Assembly (NCBI RefSeq): GCF_000231055.2
Contig: NZ_CM001466.1
Span: 3,953,950-4,017,949 of the forward strand
Origin: Saccharomonospora azurea NA-128
GTDB taxonomy: Bacteria; Actinomycetota; Actinomycetes; Mycobacteriales; Pseudonocardiaceae
DNA: 64,000 bases
Reading direction: 5' to 3'
In this document: positions 37,701 to 45,583 of the stretch, one piece after another
Layout of the letters: each line of letters opens with the position of its first letter
Position numbering within the stretch: the first letter of the stretch is position 1
Notes under the pieces: generated by a model
Told to the model about the DNA's origin: nothing
Database searches by the model: none
Seen by the model: the letters and a program-made list of their open reading frames with translations, nothing else
Program-made: the position numbers and the translations under genes

Positions 37701-38350
37701 CCAAGCGGGCCGAGCGCGACCTCGCCCAGCTGGGCAAGGTCAACCCGTTGGCGCTGGAGGAGTTCGCCGCGCTGGAGGAGCGCTACAAGTTCCTGTCCAC
37801 CCAGCTGGAGGATCTGAAGGACACCCGCAAGGACCTGCTGACGGTCGTCAAGGAGGTCGACGACAAGATCCTGGAGGTCTTCACCGAGGCCTACCACGAC
37901 GTGGCGCGGGAGTTCGAGACCGTGTTCTCCGTCCTCTTCCCCGGCGGGGAGGGGCGCATGGTGCTGACCGAGCCCGACGACATGCTCACCACGGGCGTCG
38001 ACGTGGAGGCGAGGCCGCCGGGGAAGAAGGTCAAGCGGCTGTCCCTGCTCTCCGGTGGCGAGAAGTCGCTCGTGGCGGTGGCGATGCTCGTGGCGATCTT
38101 CCGCGCGAGGCCGTCGCCGTTCTACGTGATGGACGAGGTCGAGGCCGCCCTCGACGACACCAACATGCGCAGGCTGATCGGGCTGCTCGAACAGCTGCGC
38201 GAGAGCTCGCAGCTCATCATCATCACCCACCAGAAGCCCACGATGGAGATCGCCGACGCGCTCTACGGCGTCAGCATGCAGGGTGACGGCATCACGAAGG
38301 TGATCTCGCAGCGCCTGCGCGCACCCGACGCGGTGGAGCAGCCGGCGTAG
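34751..38350 (+). CDS. smc: Chromosome segregation protein SMC
   Basis: A 1199-residue condensin ATPase. The N-terminal head has Walker A GPNGSGKSN at residues 31-39. Two long coiled-coil arms rich in Ala/Glu/Arg flank a hinge (about 500-660, ALGPVADAVAVAQGDNAVAALRFL). The C-terminal head has the ABC signature LLSGGEKSLVAVAM near 1100 and Walker B YVMDEVEAALDD near 1125. GTG 34751 gives the expected HLKSLTLKGFKSF start. It acts with ScpA/ScpB, not encoded here. Confidence 0.98.
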   Translation: MHLKSLTLKGFKSFASATTLRFEPGITCVVGPNGSGKSNVLDALRWVMGTQGAKDLRGGKMEDVIFAGTAGRAPLGRAEVTLTIDNADGALPIEYTEVSITRRMYRDGASEYEINGSTCRLLDIQELLSDSGIGREMHVIVGQGQLSEILQAKPEERRAFIEEAAGVLKHRKRKEKALRKLTAMQANLDRLNDLTAELRRQLKPLGKQAAIARRAQAVQAELRDAKLRLYADDLVTQRRDIEKDEADEKAARERRAEVEQTLEFVVSEQTELEATLAEDAPKLTAAQDTWYKLSALAERLRGTVRLAAERRRHLSAEVDTGGTGRDPEELLAEAERVAEREAELTEAVSEARALLAEVVERREHLEQVVQAAERAHLAAVRAIADRREGIAKLSGQVEALRSKSSATAEEIERLSSGIADAVARAEAAAESVEEARAEGGVEDSDDESLRERHDQAVEAHKAAKARVEELVKAERAAEREIASEKARVDALSMGLARKDGAGALLGAADDVAGLLGSVAALLTVDPGYEVALAAALGPVADAVAVAQGDNAVAALRFLKDNDAGRAGLLVGGPATASDPASWPVLPADARWAREVVAAPEALRPAVEHALDRVAVVPSLDDARRLVGAYPEVTAVTSDGDVLGTHWATGGSARDESVIEVQAAVDEAQDRLVEAERAFERTAAELEGARAEQQARRAELEQAKEAVNEGRVRRARSAERLSSLEKAARSAQAEVERLTAQRAKVESTRETVLAQLAELEERLAAISDQPVDEDVDTSERDEAVEALAEVRQEEMDARLGLRTAEERARSLAGKADSLRRAAEAERQARERAEKARRARERGAAIAAAVVEGGEAALDRIEGSLQRAAAERDAIQARREHTEQALSQVRNRVRELTVELEKLTDAVHRDEVQRAEQRLRLEQLEARITEEFGIALDDLVAEYGPDVPVPPGPGEVAEYEAAKERGETVMAPQPIPYDRDTQARRAKRAERDLAQLGKVNPLALEEFAALEERYKFLSTQLEDLKDTRKDLLTVVKEVDDKILEVFTEAYHDVAREFETVFSVLFPGGEGRMVLTEPDDMLTTGVDVEARPPGKKVKRLSLLSGGEKSLVAVAMLVAIFRARPSPFYVMDEVEAALDDTNMRRLIGLLEQLRESSQLIIITHQKPTMEIADALYGVSMQGDGITKVISQRLRAPDAVEQPA

Positions 38351-38434
38351 GAGCGCACCGCACGCACGTCCGGACCCGGGTGAACCGAGCGAATCCGTCC
38401 GAGGGGACCCGTCGGAGCGGAGTGATCTGCGACG

Positions 38435-39313
38435 ATGCCCCGCATGATCGAGCAGACAGAGCAGGGTTGGCCGACGGGTGACCCACGCCGGTTCTTCGAC
38501 GTTCCGATCGACCCGGCGCACCTGCGGGCCAGCAGCCCGAACGTCTACCGGCGGGCGTGGCGCCTGACGACCGGCGTCGTGCTCGGCAGCGGGTTGCTGT
38601 TGCTCGGCATCTGGGCGATCGCCGTCGGCATGCGCGGGGTCGAGGTGTCGTGGGTGTCGATGGTGGCGGGTGTGCTGGCGGTGCCGCTGGGAGTGGGCCT
38701 GTTCCTGCGCGGGCTGATGGCGAGCAACGCGGCCAAGCCGTACCGCGGTGGGCAGCTCGTCCCCGGGCTCGTCGTGGAGCAGGCCGACGCCGACGTGCAG
38801 GTGCTCGTCCTCGCCGACACCTCGCGGGATCCGGTGGCTCCACCGGCGTTCGCCTACCGCCTGATGAGTTTCACCGCGCGGGAGGGCACCCGCTTCGTGC
38901 CGGGACAGCCCGTGCCGTGCGTGGCGCACGGGTTCGTCGCCGCGCCGTGGAGCAAGGTGTGGTGGAGCTTCGACGCCTCGCCCGTCGAGTGGGCGTCGTC
39001 GGACCCCGACGTCGTCGACGCGGCGGCCAGGGCGATCCCGCGGGCGGAGTGGAACCTGGTGCTGGCGGGCACGGAACGGGTCGCCGACCTGCGCCGACGT
39101 CTCTCGCGGGTGACGCGGATCGACGAGGCGACCGTGCCGGAGGAGTTGCGCCGTCCCCGGACGCGGATGGGGGTGCCCGTGGAGTGGCAACCCGACGGCC
39201 GGGCCCGGTTCGTCGGCTCGGTCGGGCACACCGTGACCCCGGTGGACGCGGCGGACTCGACCGTGGAGCTCCCCGCGGAGCCGACCCCGGAGTCACCGAC
39301 GACCACGGCGTGA
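38435..39313 (+). CDS. DUF3239-like membrane protein
   Basis: A 292-residue protein with two adjacent membrane helices (about 45-95, GVVLGSGLLLLGIWAIAVGM and VSMVAGVLAVPLGVGLFLRG), and a soluble C-terminal domain with PGQPVPCVAHGFVAAPWSKVWWSFDASPVEWAS. The arrangement and length fit the DUF3239 type known from corynebacteria; this assignment is from memory. ATG 38435 or 38444 may be used. Not needed by its neighbours as far as can be seen. Confidence 0.65.
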   Translation: MPRMIEQTEQGWPTGDPRRFFDVPIDPAHLRASSPNVYRRAWRLTTGVVLGSGLLLLGIWAIAVGMRGVEVSWVSMVAGVLAVPLGVGLFLRGLMASNAAKPYRGGQLVPGLVVEQADADVQVLVLADTSRDPVAPPAFAYRLMSFTAREGTRFVPGQPVPCVAHGFVAAPWSKVWWSFDASPVEWASSDPDVVDAAARAIPRAEWNLVLAGTERVADLRRRLSRVTRIDEATVPEELRRPRTRMGVPVEWQPDGRARFVGSVGHTVTPVDAADSTVELPAEPTPESPTTTA

Positions 39314-39317
39314 GAAA

Positions 39318-39346
39318 GGGCCGGGCACCAGTGCGGTGCCCGGCCC
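39318..39346. terminator. Bidirectional terminator
   Basis: 12-bp perfect stem GGGCCGGGCACC (39318-39329) and GGTGCCCGGCCC (39335-39346) with a five-base loop, flanked by AAA on the left and CTTCC on the right. It lies between the converging DUF3239-like and SSS genes. Confidence 0.8.
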
Positions 39347-39381
39347 CTTCCAGCCGATCGGCAGAGCCGATCTCGCGGCCG

Positions 39382-40890
39382 TTACGCGGTTTCCTTGACC
39401 TGCTCCACCTCGTCGGGCCCGGCCTCGGCCGGGTTGCGCAGCGACAGCAGACCGCCGACCACGAGCGTCACGACGACACCGAGCGGCACGTACCACGGGA
39501 AGGCCAGCCCGGCCTCCTCACCGTCGACGGTGAACGTCACGGCGAGGATGAACACGGCCGCCACGACGATCGTGGCCACGAACGCGATGATCGCGTCGGC
39601 CTGGCGGGCCCGCTTCACGAGGATGCCGAGGGCGAACGCACCCAGCAGCGCGCCGTAGGTGTAGCTGGCGATGCTCAGCCCGACCTCGACCACCGGCTGG
39701 TCGGTGCTGGTGAACATCGACGCGAAGATCACGAACACACCCGCCCAGATCAGCGTCCACAGCTTCGCCTGCTTGAGCACGACCGCGTCGGGCAGTTCCT
39801 TCTTCGTGATCCGCTGGTAGATGTCGCTCACGGTGGACGTCGACAGCGAGTTCAGCGACGACGAGATCGTGCTCATCGCGGCGGCCAGGATGCCCGCGAT
39901 CAGCAGGCCCGAGAGCCCGGCGGGCAGCTGCTCGACGATGAACTTCGGGAACAGCTCGTCGTTGGACTGCAGACCCATCGAGGCCGGGTCGGCGCCGTCG
40001 TAGAACGACCACAGCATCGCGCCGACCAGCAGGAAGAGTGCGAACTGGAAGAACACCACCACGCCGCTGGCGATCACGGCCTTCTGACTGTCGCGCACGT
40101 TCTTGCAGGCCAGCAGGCGCTGCACCATCAGCTGGTCGGAGCCGTGGGAGGCCATCGCGAACAGCGCACCACCCACCACGGCGGTGATGAACGCGTACTG
40201 GTTGGTGATGACGTTGGACGAGAAGTCGAAGACCTGGAACTTGCCCTCGTCGCCGAGCGAGCCGAACCAGCCGTCGGGCAGCTTGCCCGCGAGGAGGAAG
40301 ACGGCGGCCACCGCGCCGAGGCAGTAGATGCCCATCTGGACCACGTCCACCCAGATGACCGCCTTGATGCCGCCGAGGTAGGTGTAGATGACGGCGACCA
40401 CGGCGATGGCGGCGATGATCACCCAGTAGTCGACGTCGAGGCCGAGCGCGGCGAGCACCATTTTGACCGGGATCGCGGTGGCGAACAGCCGGACACCGTC
40501 GGCGAGCAGGCGTGTCACCAGGAACGTCACCGACGCGGTGCCCTGCATGCCCTTGCCGAAGCGCTTGCCGAGGAAACCGTAGGCGCTGACGAGGTCACCG
40601 GCGTAGTAGCGCGGCAGCAGCACGAAGGCGACGAGGACCCGACCGATGAGGTAACCGATCGCGAGCTGCAGGTACGTGACGTTGCCCAGGTAGGCCACGG
40701 TCGGCACGCTGATGACCGTCAGCGTGGACGTCTCCGTGGCGACGACCGAGAACGTCACCGCCCACCACGGCACCTGCCGGCTGCCGACGAAGTAGTCGGT
40801 GGAGGACTTCTGCTTGCCGCCGAGCAGAACGCCCAGCAGCGGTGACCCGACCAGAAATATCGCGATGATCGCGAGATCCAGTGCGCGCAT
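39382..40890 (-). CDS. Sodium:solute symporter (SSS family), probably for an amino-sugar or muropeptide sugar
   Basis: A 502-residue integral membrane protein with about 13 helices and SSS-family sequence (YFVGSRQVPWWAVTFSVVATETSTLTVISVP, GGIKAVIWVDVVQMGIY, SSSLNSLSTSTVSDIYQRITKK). It starts nine bases after anmK and is in one operon with it. SSS proteins use the sodium gradient to import sugars, sialic acids, amino acids and others. The link with AnmK suggests that it imports anhydro-N-acetylmuramic acid or a related cell-wall sugar; this is inference. Confidence 0.88.
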   Translation of the reverse strand: MRALDLAIIAIFLVGSPLLGVLLGGKQKSSTDYFVGSRQVPWWAVTFSVVATETSTLTVISVPTVAYLGNVTYLQLAIGYLIGRVLVAFVLLPRYYAGDLVSAYGFLGKRFGKGMQGTASVTFLVTRLLADGVRLFATAIPVKMVLAALGLDVDYWVIIAAIAVVAVIYTYLGGIKAVIWVDVVQMGIYCLGAVAAVFLLAGKLPDGWFGSLGDEGKFQVFDFSSNVITNQYAFITAVVGGALFAMASHGSDQLMVQRLLACKNVRDSQKAVIASGVVVFFQFALFLLVGAMLWSFYDGADPASMGLQSNDELFPKFIVEQLPAGLSGLLIAGILAAAMSTISSSLNSLSTSTVSDIYQRITKKELPDAVVLKQAKLWTLIWAGVFVIFASMFTSTDQPVVEVGLSIASYTYGALLGAFALGILVKRARQADAIIAFVATIVVAAVFILAVTFTVDGEEAGLAFPWYVPLGVVVTLVVGGLLSLRNPAEAGPDEVEQVKETA

Positions 40891-40899
40891 GGCTGTCTC

Positions 40900-42105
40900 C
40901 TACGGTGTGTCGGGGGTCGTGACCCGCAGGCGGGTCGGGGGCTGCCGGCGGGGGGCGGGCAGGATCAGGGGGCCTGCCCCCGGCGTGATCGCGCCGAGGA
41001 GGCGCGGTCCCGCCGAGCCGGTCGCACTCGGCACGTTGGCGGGAAGTCCGTTCCAGGTCAGCCAGCCGAGCAGCGCGGTCAGGTACGCCTCCTTGGCGTC
41101 GGACGGCAGACCGTCGTCGTCGCTGGGCACCACGGTGACGCGGTGTCGCAGTGCGGCCACGAGGGCGGGGTTGCGCAGGCCGCCGCCGGAGGCCACGACG
41201 GTGCGGACGCCGTGCCGTTCGCACTCGGCCGCCACGGTCGCCGCCGTCAGTTCGGTCAGCGTGGCGAGCAGGTCGGGGCCGTCGATCGGGGGCAGCCCCT
41301 CGGTGGCCTTCCGAAGGTAGGCGGCGTGGAAGTACTCCTTGCCGGTCGATTTCGGGGGTCGCACGGCATAGTACGGATCCGCGAGCAGGCGCGACAGAAG
41401 GTCCTGCCTCACAGTTCCGCGCGAGGCGAGCGCCCCGTCGACGTCGCTGTGCTGGGCGCCGCCGGTGACCTGTGCGGCGGCGATGTCCAGCAGCGCGTTC
41501 CCGGGACCGGTGTCGTAGGCGAGGACCGAGCCGTCCGGGTGCACGACCGTGAGGTTGGCGATCCCGCCGATGTTGAGGACGCCCACCGGCTTGCCCTCGC
41601 GTTCGACGGTGGACCGCAGCCACAGCGCGTCGATCGTGCTCGCCAGGGGCGCGCCGTGTCCGCCGGCCGCCACGTCGCGCACGCGCAGGTCGGCCACCAC
41701 GGGGAGTCCGGTGCGTTCGGCGATCCAGGCGGGTTGGCCGATCTGCAGGGTTCCTTCGACCCGGTCCTGCTCGACCCAGTGGAAGACGGTCTGGCCGAGC
41801 GAGGCGACCAGGTCGGCCCGGCCGTCGGCGAGTTCGGCGACCGCGGTCACCGCCGCGTCGGCGAAGGCCTGGCCCACGCGGGTGTCGAGCTTGGTCAGCT
41901 GCTCGGCGCTGCACTCGGCGGGAGGCAGCGCCGCGAGGATGTCGCGCCGCAGCTGCTCCGGGTAGGGCAGTTCTCGGTGGCCGAGCGGGGTCAGGGTGAG
42001 TTCGTCCCCCTCGATGCGGAACGAGGCGACGGCGACGTCGATGCCGTCCACCGACGTGCCGGAGAGGAGGCCGACCACTCGCAGCTCGGTCTTGCTTTCA
42101 ACCAC
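40900..42105 (-). CDS. anmK: Anhydro-N-acetylmuramic acid kinase
   Basis: AnmK opens the 1,6-anhydro ring of anhMurNAc with water and phosphorylates it to MurNAc-6-phosphate for reuse of peptidoglycan sugar. The 401-residue protein has VGLLSGTSVDGIDVAVASF, SLGQTVFHW, IGQPAWIAERTGLPVVADLRVRDVAAGGHGAPL, NIGGIANLTV, YDTGPGNALLD and SGGGLRNPALV, all typical. The C-terminal 30 residues are a Pro/Arg-rich extension. GTG 42105 lacks a clear ribosome binding site, and the DasR-like site sits six bases upstream. Confidence 0.95.
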   Translation of the reverse strand: MVESKTELRVVGLLSGTSVDGIDVAVASFRIEGDELTLTPLGHRELPYPEQLRRDILAALPPAECSAEQLTKLDTRVGQAFADAAVTAVAELADGRADLVASLGQTVFHWVEQDRVEGTLQIGQPAWIAERTGLPVVADLRVRDVAAGGHGAPLASTIDALWLRSTVEREGKPVGVLNIGGIANLTVVHPDGSVLAYDTGPGNALLDIAAAQVTGGAQHSDVDGALASRGTVRQDLLSRLLADPYYAVRPPKSTGKEYFHAAYLRKATEGLPPIDGPDLLATLTELTAATVAAECERHGVRTVVASGGGLRNPALVAALRHRVTVVPSDDDGLPSDAKEAYLTALLGWLTWNGLPANVPSATGSAGPRLLGAITPGAGPLILPAPRRQPPTRLRVTTPDTP

Positions 42106-42110
42106 GGTGG

Positions 42111-42122
42111 TGGTCTAGTCCA
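42111..42122. promoter_or_regulatory. DasR-responsive-element-like operator upstream of anmK
   Basis: TGGTCTAGTCCA matches the central twelve bases of the DasR consensus TGGTCTAGACCA at eleven of twelve positions. DasR is the GntR-family repressor of amino-sugar uptake in Streptomyces and relatives. The site lies six bases before the anmK start, so binding would block transcription. It is also 117 bases upstream of ftsY. Confidence 0.65.
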
Positions 42123-42238
42123 GACGGGCGCCGGGCGCAAGATGTTACGTGAAGGATTGTCCAAAAAGATTTGTAGTGGGTTGAACGCTGACTGTGGTGG
42201 TCGAGGGCGCACTGCTGCCGACGAGGGCGGATGCGAGG

Positions 42239-43828
42239 ATGACAGGCGTGTCGAACACCTGGTTGTGGATCATCATCGCCGCGGCGATTGTGCTGTTGGT
42301 CGCACTCGTGGCCGGGCTGACGATCGCACGCAAACGCCGCATCACCCTCGAGCGTGAGCGGGAGGAGGAACGCCCGAAGGGCAACCTCTACCAAGCCGGA
42401 GGCGGTATCGCGTTCGCGCCGGGCGGGGAGAAGAAGGCCCCCGCGCAGCCTCAGGCGCCTCCTGAGCCGCCCGCGCACCCGGTGTCCGAACGTACCGAGA
42501 CCGACGGCGAACCCGGTGTCGGTGAGGACGCCGCGGTGCCCCGGGACGCTCCGCGGCGCGACATCGTCGACGTGCGGTTGCCCGACCAGCCCACGGTAAC
42601 CCCCGAGACCCCCGAGGTTTCCGACGCCACGGAAGCTCCCGAGGCGCCGGAACGGCCGAGCGAGACCGTGCCCGAGCCGCGCTCGGAGGTCGAGGCGCCC
42701 GGTACGGACACCGCGTCCCCCGTCGATACGGCAGACACCACCGCCGAACCCGAGCAGGTGACTCGCGAGCCCGAGGCGCCTGCCGAGCCCGACGTCGTCG
42801 AGACCGAGACCGCCCCGGCGCCACCGGCGGAACCGAAGCCCGAGGTCGCACCCGAGCCCGTCGTCGAAGCCCCGGCCGAGCCGAAGGAGGAGGTCGCTCC
42901 CGCGGCGGGCCGCATCGAACGCCTGCGCGGCAGGCTGTCGAAGTCGCGCTCCGCGCTCGGTCAGAGCCTGCTGGGCCTGCTCGGCGCCGGCGACCTCGAC
43001 GAGGAGTCGTGGGAGGACGTCGAGGACACGCTGCTCATCGCCGACCTCGGTGCGGCGACCACCTCCGAGATCGTGGAGACGCTCCGCACGGAGCTGTCGG
43101 CTCGGGCGGTGCGCACGTCCGACCAGGCCCGCGCGCTCCTGCGTGAGGTGCTGGTGAACGCGCTCGGCCCGGACTCCGACCGCGCGGTGCGCGCTCTGCC
43201 GCACACGGTCGACGGCACGAAGCAGCCCGCCGTCGTCCTCGTGGCGGGTGTCAACGGCACCGGCAAGACCACCACGACGGGCAAGCTCGCCCGCGTGCTC
43301 GTCGCCCAGGACCACAAGGTGGTGCTGGGTGCGGCCGACACGTTCCGGGCCGCCGCCGCCGAGCAGCTCCAGACGTGGTCGGAGCGCGTCGGAGCGGAGG
43401 TCGTGCGCGGCAAGGAGGGCGCCGACCCCGCCGCCGTGGCCTTCGACGCCGTCAAGCGCGGCATCGACAGCGGAGTGGACGCCGTGCTGATCGACACCGC
43501 GGGCCGGCTGCACACCAAGACGGGGCTGATGGACGAGCTCGGCAAGGTCAAGCGCGTGGTGGAGAAGCAGGCCAAGGTCGACGAGGTCCTGCTGGTGCTC
43601 GACGCCACGACGGGACAGAACGGGCTGGCGCAGGCCCGGGTGTTCTCCGAGGTCGTGAACGTCACCGGCATCGTGCTCACCAAGCTGGACGGCACCGCCA
43701 AGGGCGGGATCGTGTTCCAGGTGCAGCGCGAGCTCGGTGTCCCGGTCAAGCTCGTCGGTCTCGGCGAGGGACCCGACGACCTCGCGCCGTTCGAGCCGGA
43801 GGCGTTCGTCGACGCGTTGCTCGGGTGA
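42239..43828 (+). CDS. ftsY: Signal recognition particle receptor FtsY
   Basis: A 529-residue SRP receptor. There is an N-terminal membrane helix (WLWIIIAAAIVLLVALVAGL), common in actinobacteria, then a long acidic Pro/Glu-rich A region (about 40-220), then the NG domain: GVNGTGKTTTTGKLA near residues 336-350, DTFRAAAAEQL, DTAGRL and TKLDGTAKGG. It docks ribosome-SRP complexes on the membrane together with Ffh (59237-60769). ATG 42239 is preferred over GTG 42194, since the membrane helix then begins at once. Confidence 0.96.
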   Translation: MTGVSNTWLWIIIAAAIVLLVALVAGLTIARKRRITLEREREEERPKGNLYQAGGGIAFAPGGEKKAPAQPQAPPEPPAHPVSERTETDGEPGVGEDAAVPRDAPRRDIVDVRLPDQPTVTPETPEVSDATEAPEAPERPSETVPEPRSEVEAPGTDTASPVDTADTTAEPEQVTREPEAPAEPDVVETETAPAPPAEPKPEVAPEPVVEAPAEPKEEVAPAAGRIERLRGRLSKSRSALGQSLLGLLGAGDLDEESWEDVEDTLLIADLGAATTSEIVETLRTELSARAVRTSDQARALLREVLVNALGPDSDRAVRALPHTVDGTKQPAVVLVAGVNGTGKTTTTGKLARVLVAQDHKVVLGAADTFRAAAAEQLQTWSERVGAEVVRGKEGADPAAVAFDAVKRGIDSGVDAVLIDTAGRLHTKTGLMDELGKVKRVVEKQAKVDEVLLVLDATTGQNGLAQARVFSEVVNVTGIVLTKLDGTAKGGIVFQVQRELGVPVKLVGLGEGPDDLAPFEPEAFVDALLG

Positions 43829-43853
43829 AGCACGGACCCTGACGAAGGGACCA

Positions 43854-43898
43854 CGACGAAGGGCCACCGTCCCCGTGGGGAGCGGTGGCCCTTCGTCG
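43854..43898. terminator. Bidirectional 16-bp terminator after ftsY
   Basis: Perfect stem CGACGAAGGGCCACCG (43854-43869) and its complement (43883-43898), with a 13-base loop that itself contains CCCC/GGGG. It is followed eight bases later by the converging LCP gene. Confidence 0.85.
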
Positions 43899-43905
43899 TC
43901 TCGGC

Positions 43906-44973
43906 TCAGTTCACGCAGCGGGGTTCGCTCGTGGGCCGCAGTTCCGGTGTGGTGCCCTCGGGTGTCTCGCCGTCGAGGAACGCGCCCACGAACTCGCGGA
44001 CCTCGTCCTCCTCGACCCCGATGACCGCCATCCCGCCCGGCGCCGTCTGCTCGGGGTCGGCGATGGGGATGGTCGCGGTCGTCAGGCCGGGGTCGGACAT
44101 CGAGGCCAGCTTCTCGGCCAGGCCGAGCACGTCGAGGTTCTCGTCGGTGCGAACGTGACCGTCGAGCGCCCCGGCGACCGTGGTGAACGCGTCCTCCGAG
44201 TCGGCCAGCGAGTGGAAGAGCGACTCGCCGAAGGACTGCAGCCGGGTCATGCGATCGAGGTCGCCCTCGGGGAGGTCCCGCCGTTGCCGCAGGAACGCGA
44301 GCGCCTGGTCCCCGGACACGGTCTGGCGGCCCGCGTCGAGGTCGACCCCGGAGAGCGGGTCGTGGTGCGCCTCGTGCACGCACACCTCGACACCGCCGAT
44401 CGCCGTGGTCACCGCGCCCACGGCGGCGGTGTCCACCAGCGCGTAGTGGTCGACGCTCTCACCGGTGAGCGTGGCGACGGTGTCCACCAGCGTCGTGGCG
44501 CCCTTGCGGTCGGCGTCCTCCTCGCTCTGCCCCGCGTCCAGCGCGGCCTGGCGCCCGAGCTGGTAGGCGGTGCTCAGTCGCTGCTGCCCGTGCCCCGGGA
44601 CCTCGACCCACGCGTCGCGCGGCAGCGAGACGACCGCGACGCCGTCGGAGCGCACACGGGACAGCAGCACCGTGTCGGACTGTCCGTTCGCGTCCATACC
44701 CGCGATCACCAGTGTCGGCTCGGACACCGACTGCTCGGCCGCCGGCATCGAGTGGTCGGGCTCCTGCCCGGTTCCGGGCACGACGATCGCGGTGACGGCG
44801 ATGGTGACCCCGGCGACTCCGGCGACGGTGGCCGCGATCAGTGCGGGACCGCGTCGGCGGGGCGCGCGGGCCGACCGGGCCAACTGGTTCCTCACCACGT
44901 TGGGGTCGACCGCTCGGTTCGCCTCGTGGGCGAGGGCGTCGCGGATCAGGGATTCGGTGCGGTCGTCGGTCAT
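43906..44973 (-). CDS. LytR-CpsA-Psr (LCP) domain protein with anti-sigma-like N-terminus
   Basis: A 355-residue protein. Cytosolic residues 1-42 (TESLIRDALAHEANRAVDPNVVRNQLAR) look like the N-terminal sensor part of a sigma-operon membrane protein. A membrane helix follows (about 43-63), then an extracytoplasmic LCP domain with LVIAGMDANGQSDTVLLSRV, VAVVSLPRDAWVEV and FLRQRRDLPEGDLDRMTRLQSF, carrying the pyrophosphate-binding Asp and Arg residues. LCP enzymes attach glycopolymers to peptidoglycan. Its ATG overlaps the sigma-factor stop in ATGA. Confidence 0.82.
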   Translation of the reverse strand: MTDDRTESLIRDALAHEANRAVDPNVVRNQLARSARAPRRRGPALIAATVAGVAGVTIAVTAIVVPGTGQEPDHSMPAAEQSVSEPTLVIAGMDANGQSDTVLLSRVRSDGVAVVSLPRDAWVEVPGHGQQRLSTAYQLGRQAALDAGQSEEDADRKGATTLVDTVATLTGESVDHYALVDTAAVGAVTTAIGGVEVCVHEAHHDPLSGVDLDAGRQTVSGDQALAFLRQRRDLPEGDLDRMTRLQSFGESLFHSLADSEDAFTTVAGALDGHVRTDENLDVLGLAEKLASMSDPGLTTATIPIADPEQTAPGGMAVIGVEEDEVREFVGAFLDGETPEGTTPELRPTSEPRCVN

Positions 44974-45521
44974 GCCAGGGCCCCCTTCACGGAGTCGTTG
45001 AGGCCGACGCGGGCGGATTCGGCGCCGCGCAGCCGGGACAGCGCACGGGAGATGTGGCTGCGGACCGTGCCCTCGCCGCAGCCCAGAGCTTCGGCGATCT
45101 CGGCGTCGGTGAGGTTCTCGTAGTAGCGCAGCACCAGTGCGGAACGCTGCTTGCGGGGAAGCGTCGCGATGCGGGCCCGCATGGCGTCCCGCTCGGCGTA
45201 GCGCGTGGCGTGGTCGGGCTCCGGCGACGACAGGGCGTCCAGTGCCTCGTGGGTGGTGGCGACCTGTCGCGCGGCCCGTCGACGTCGCCAGGACAGGTAC
45301 TCGTTGGTCACCATGCGGCGCACGTACGCGTCGGGTGACCGCAGGGTGGCGATGCGGTCCCACCGCGGCTGTGCGCGCAGCAGCACCTCCTGGACGACGT
45401 CCTGTGCCAGGTGCGGGTCGCACGTCAGGGCGGTGGCGTAGCGCAGGAGCCGGTCCAGCCGGTGCTGGACGAAATCGTCGAAGCGGAGGGGAACCGCTTC
45501 GGTACGGATCGGGTCAGTCAC
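44970..45521 (-). CDS. ECF sigma factor, SigE-family (group 40-like layout)
   Basis: A 183-residue extracytoplasmic-function sigma factor. Sigma region 2 is at about 12-78 (FDDFVQHRLDRLLRYATALTCDPHLAQDVVQEVLLRAQPRW), and region 4 at about 115-165 (LPRKQRSALVLRYYENLTDAEIAEALGCGEGTVRSHISRAL). The first gene of a two-gene operon with the LCP/anti-sigma-like protein, which suggests an envelope-stress circuit. GTG 45521. The group number is from memory and uncertain. Confidence 0.88.
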   Translation of the reverse strand: MTDPIRTEAVPLRFDDFVQHRLDRLLRYATALTCDPHLAQDVVQEVLLRAQPRWDRIATLRSPDAYVRRMVTNEYLSWRRRRAARQVATTHEALDALSSPEPDHATRYAERDAMRARIATLPRKQRSALVLRYYENLTDAEIAEALGCGEGTVRSHISRALSRLRGAESARVGLNDSVKGALA

Positions 45522-45583
45522 GCCTCTGTAACGTCACGACCGCACCGGTTCGTTGAGTCCCGGGGTGAACCTTGTCCGAGGCG

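Noticed and set aside
34742-39229. A 1495-residue open frame on the minus strand across smc
   Set aside because: It is antisense to a clear SMC protein with all ATPase motifs and its composition is that of a shadow frame.
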